From: Lota lota
Taxonomy: Eukaryota; Chordata; Actinopteri; Gadiformes; Lotidae
Assembly (NCBI GenBank): GCA_026745465.1
Contig: JACYXH010000446.1
Location: 864,466 to 928,465, forward strand
Direction: 5' to 3'
DNA length: 64,000 nucleotides
The notes under the pieces were generated by a model that saw only the letters and a list, made by a program, of their open reading frames with translations, did no database searches and was not told where the DNA came from. Below are positions 61,449-64,000 of this stretch, in pieces; position 1 is the first letter of the stretch; each line of letters opens with the position of its first letter. Made by a program: the position numbers and the translations under genes.

Positions 61449-62046
61449 TCATTCATTGAGGAAGGCCTCTCTTTTCACTTCGATTGCCATCTTCTCCTTG
61501 AAGTAGGGGTTCCTAAGCATGGCGATTTCAAGCACCTCTACCTGAAAGTCCTCCGTCAGATTTGAAATCCTGTCCTTCTCTCATTGAAGGCCTTCCAATG
61601 TGTCCTGGACTCTGTCCTTCTTGAAGACCTCCCTCTCCTTCCTGATCTCTTCTTTCTCTACACGGAAGGCCTCTCTTGCTATCTTCTCTGGCAAGTATGG
61701 CAACCTGGGAAACATCCAGCCAGAAGAACTCCCTCTGATTGGAAACGATTTTAAAGACCCTCCTTTTTAAGTTCCTCTTGAAGATATCCCTCTCAAGCAG
61801 GGACTCTTGCTCCCTTCACCTAAAATGCCTTCCTCTACCTGCCGATGTCTTCCATCTCTTGATGATACTCAAGTCTCTGCGTTGCTAGGCTGCTCTCAAG
61901 CCTCTGGGCAGCTTCTCTCGGAGACCTGACCTCTTTCCCAAGGAGGTGACATCCTCCATCAACTTATCTTTTTGATTTTGGAGATGTTCATCCAGCCACT
62001 TCTTCTACAGGAGGAGGTGTGCCTCCTCACATTGGATGATCTAGAT
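61449..62046 (-). pseudogene. Decayed coding sequence for a charged coiled-coil protein
   Basis: On the minus strand, long protein-like stretches appear in neighbouring frames: KKWLDEHLQNQKDKLMEDV (near 61950-62010), AAQRLESSLATQRLEYHQEM (near 61860-61920), SLLERDIFKRNL (near 61770-61805), EKIAREAFRVEKEEIRKERE (near 61630-61690) and FQVEVLEIAMLRNPYFKEKM (near 61490-61550). The last part closes with EVKREAFLNE and TGA at 61449-61451. High Glu/Lys/Arg with regular hydrophobics and repeated (I/V)xREAF..EK motifs point to a long coiled coil with internal repeats. In-frame stops (near 62036, 62007 and 61580) and frame changes near 61940, 61810 and 61690 show that it is dead. The parent gene is not recognised. 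It could be a processed copy or the remains of an exon cluster. Confidence 0.5.
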
Positions 62047-63280
62047 TTCCATTATCAAATAAATCATGAGGACTAGAATGCTCCTTCTTTTATATAGACT
62101 ATATTTCATATATTCATACACACATATACACACAAAGTTTTTATGTTTGTATGTGCTTGTGGTTTTCCTAAATTCTGCCCCCCCACACCCTCTCCACTAG
62201 GCTTCTAACTCTAACTCTCTATCTCTCTTTCTCACTTTCTTTGTTCTTTCTCTCACATCAAAGCAAACTCTTGCTCATTAGAATCGTTTTTAGAATTAGA
62301 ATAATAGAAAAGGTATTTTTCTCAGAACAGATTACAGCCAATATATCCTCTGGCAATTAGAGCCCAAATCTGTATATATTTGTCTAAGTGTGTATGCATG
62401 CCTGCAAATAGAGAATGAGAGAGCTGGACAGCAATTGAGAAACCATAGCAGAGTTTCTGTATGTAAGGCATGTGCATTTACTTGAATCTTAAGAGGGTTT
62501 CACACGTTTCACTCCTAGTTTGTCTCCTTTGGCCAGAATATGTGCTAGCAACCTTGTACTCATCTCCTGTACAGTCACAGAGACCGTCTACGACTATTAA
62601 ATTGGTCTATTAAATGTCTTGATCTCATGCTACATCACCATGCATATTTGGTCTTTCTTTTCTTTTCTTTATTTCTTTATTTGATGTTTCATCGCGCTCA
62701 TATTGTACTAGATGAATGTGGGCTAGATAAGGTTCCCCTTCCTTTCTCACTGGATGTTTGGGAGATGTTCTGTGCTGTTTGGATGGCTTAGGGAGTGCTG
62801 TTCAAGGGGATTTGAAAATGGGGCTGTGATCCACTTTGAGACAGTAACAAAACTATAGACATCTCAAAACACTGAGTCTTTGACGCTATTTGGTTAGAAT
62901 TGCTGCTCAACATTCAATGGAGACAGAAGATCTTCAATGATGGCTCATTAAAGTATCAGACAGCTATATAAAGACTTAACAGTCATGGATAAAGACAAAT
63001 GATGTTGAACGCTGTGTAAATTAGGCATGCGATCTCCAATGAAACTGTAACTAGATTAAACAGCACGCTGTTCACATTCTGAACTATAATCTACATAGTT
63101 TATAGTAATTTATAATATCAGGAGTGAGGAAGCATCCCCTTGGAAGAGATCAGCACTGACTAACACAAGTGTAGATGAAGCCATTGAAGAGATGGATAAA
63201 GGTGGATGAAGATAATATTGGAAGGGGGACGATGGGACGTGAGAGACGATAATGACACGGTCAAAATGATGGGAAGTGCC

Positions 63281-63284
<4 letters not shown>

Positions 63285-63326
<42 letters not shown>
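63285..63326. repeat. (GT)n microsatellite
   Basis: About 20 GT units ending in GCGTGCACGTACATG. A CA array in inverse polarity lies about 290 bases downstream. Confidence 0.95.
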
Positions 63327-63329
<3 letters not shown>

Positions 63330-63608
63330 CACGTACATGTGATTTAGAAGGAGTCTGGGCAGGTGTTAATGAGAGAACCATGAGGGAGAATGAGAGGCAA
63401 ATGGATCAGAGGGAGTGAGAGAGAAAGAGAGATATTGGCAAGAAAGGTTGAGAGAATGAAGGCGTGTGTGTATGTGTTGGTGTGTTCATGCTCCTCTGCC
63501 TGTGTGCGTTTGATAACCAGGGTATTAAAGAGAGATTATGAGGATCACCATTCACACAAGCCTTTATTAGCTTTTAATGACGGAGGTAATTAAGACACAC
63601 AGGAATGC

Positions 63609-63726
<118 letters not shown>

Positions 63727-64000
63727 CTGTAGAAGACAATAAATCCCTTCTATTATTGGTATTGACCCATTCTGTCATATTTCTTTGGGATATATTCCTT
63801 CCTCATGTGTTTTGCTCATTTTTTCTTATTATTAACTTCCACCTTCCCTCACCTTAATTCTACCTCCATTTCTACCTTACTCCCTCTTACCTTCCTTCCT
63901 GCCTCCCTTCCGTCCTCCTTCCTCAATGCGATCCATATTGTTTTCAATACAGGTGACCTGCTGAGCGTGTTCTGATGTCCAGGCAGATCATCTGTCACTG

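Overview
The window looks like a gene-poor stretch of a teleost fish genome. The evidence is the very dense (CA)n/(GT)n microsatellites, a tRNA-derived SINE with a fish LINE-type 3' tail, two Tc1-like transposons of fish type, a piggyBac relic, and LTR-element fossils of the BEL/Pao and Ty3/gypsy groups, including a Gmr1-like one (a group first described from Atlantic cod). No host protein-coding exon could be supported with confidence. Almost everything recognisable is a transposable element, a tandem repeat or a decayed gene copy. The species cannot be read from the sequence alone.

Layout. 1-8.3 kb: non-coding DNA with microsatellites and one perfect hairpin. 8.3-9.4 kb: BEL/Pao pol fossil. 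11.7-14.3 kb: a (GT)n/(TA)n array abutting a dead Tc1-like element, which abuts a Ty3/gypsy integrase fossil. 14.3-30 kb: mostly unassigned sequence with microsatellites, a pyrimidine tract, SINE pieces, LTR-like stretches, an Angel-like foldback element (23.1 kb) and copy A of a dispersed repeat (26.2 kb). 30.3-32 kb: a 20-bp minisatellite, then a decayed protein-coding relic of a transposon-like family. 33.3-38.3 kb: a broken Ty3/gypsy element with both LTRs and a nested LTR-like insertion. 38.5-40.2 kb: a SINE, copy B of the dispersed repeat and a 33-bp minisatellite. 41.0-42.5 kb: a piggyBac relic that lacks its catalytic core. 47.2-53.3 kb: a BEL/Pao gag-side fossil fused to an oppositely oriented Gmr1-like fossil. 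53.8-55.1 kb: a GTATGTAC-type repeat split by a solo LTR with a GTAC target duplication. 55.7-57.7 kb: two long mirror-oriented dinucleotide arrays, a 42-bp minisatellite and a foldback DNA element. 58.2-59.8 kb: a full-length Tc1-like element with an uninterrupted transposase frame. 61.4-62.0 kb: a decayed coiled-coil coding sequence.

There is no operon-like or pathway logic here. The relations worth noting are between elements: insertions into one another, truncating junctions, and target sites lying inside simple repeats. The most informative item is the Gmr1-like fossil. Its integrase lies before its reverse transcriptase within a single frame, and its gag carries a segment resembling the vertebrate SCAN domain. 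Both traits are established for this group, so the locus is a good example rather than a new system.
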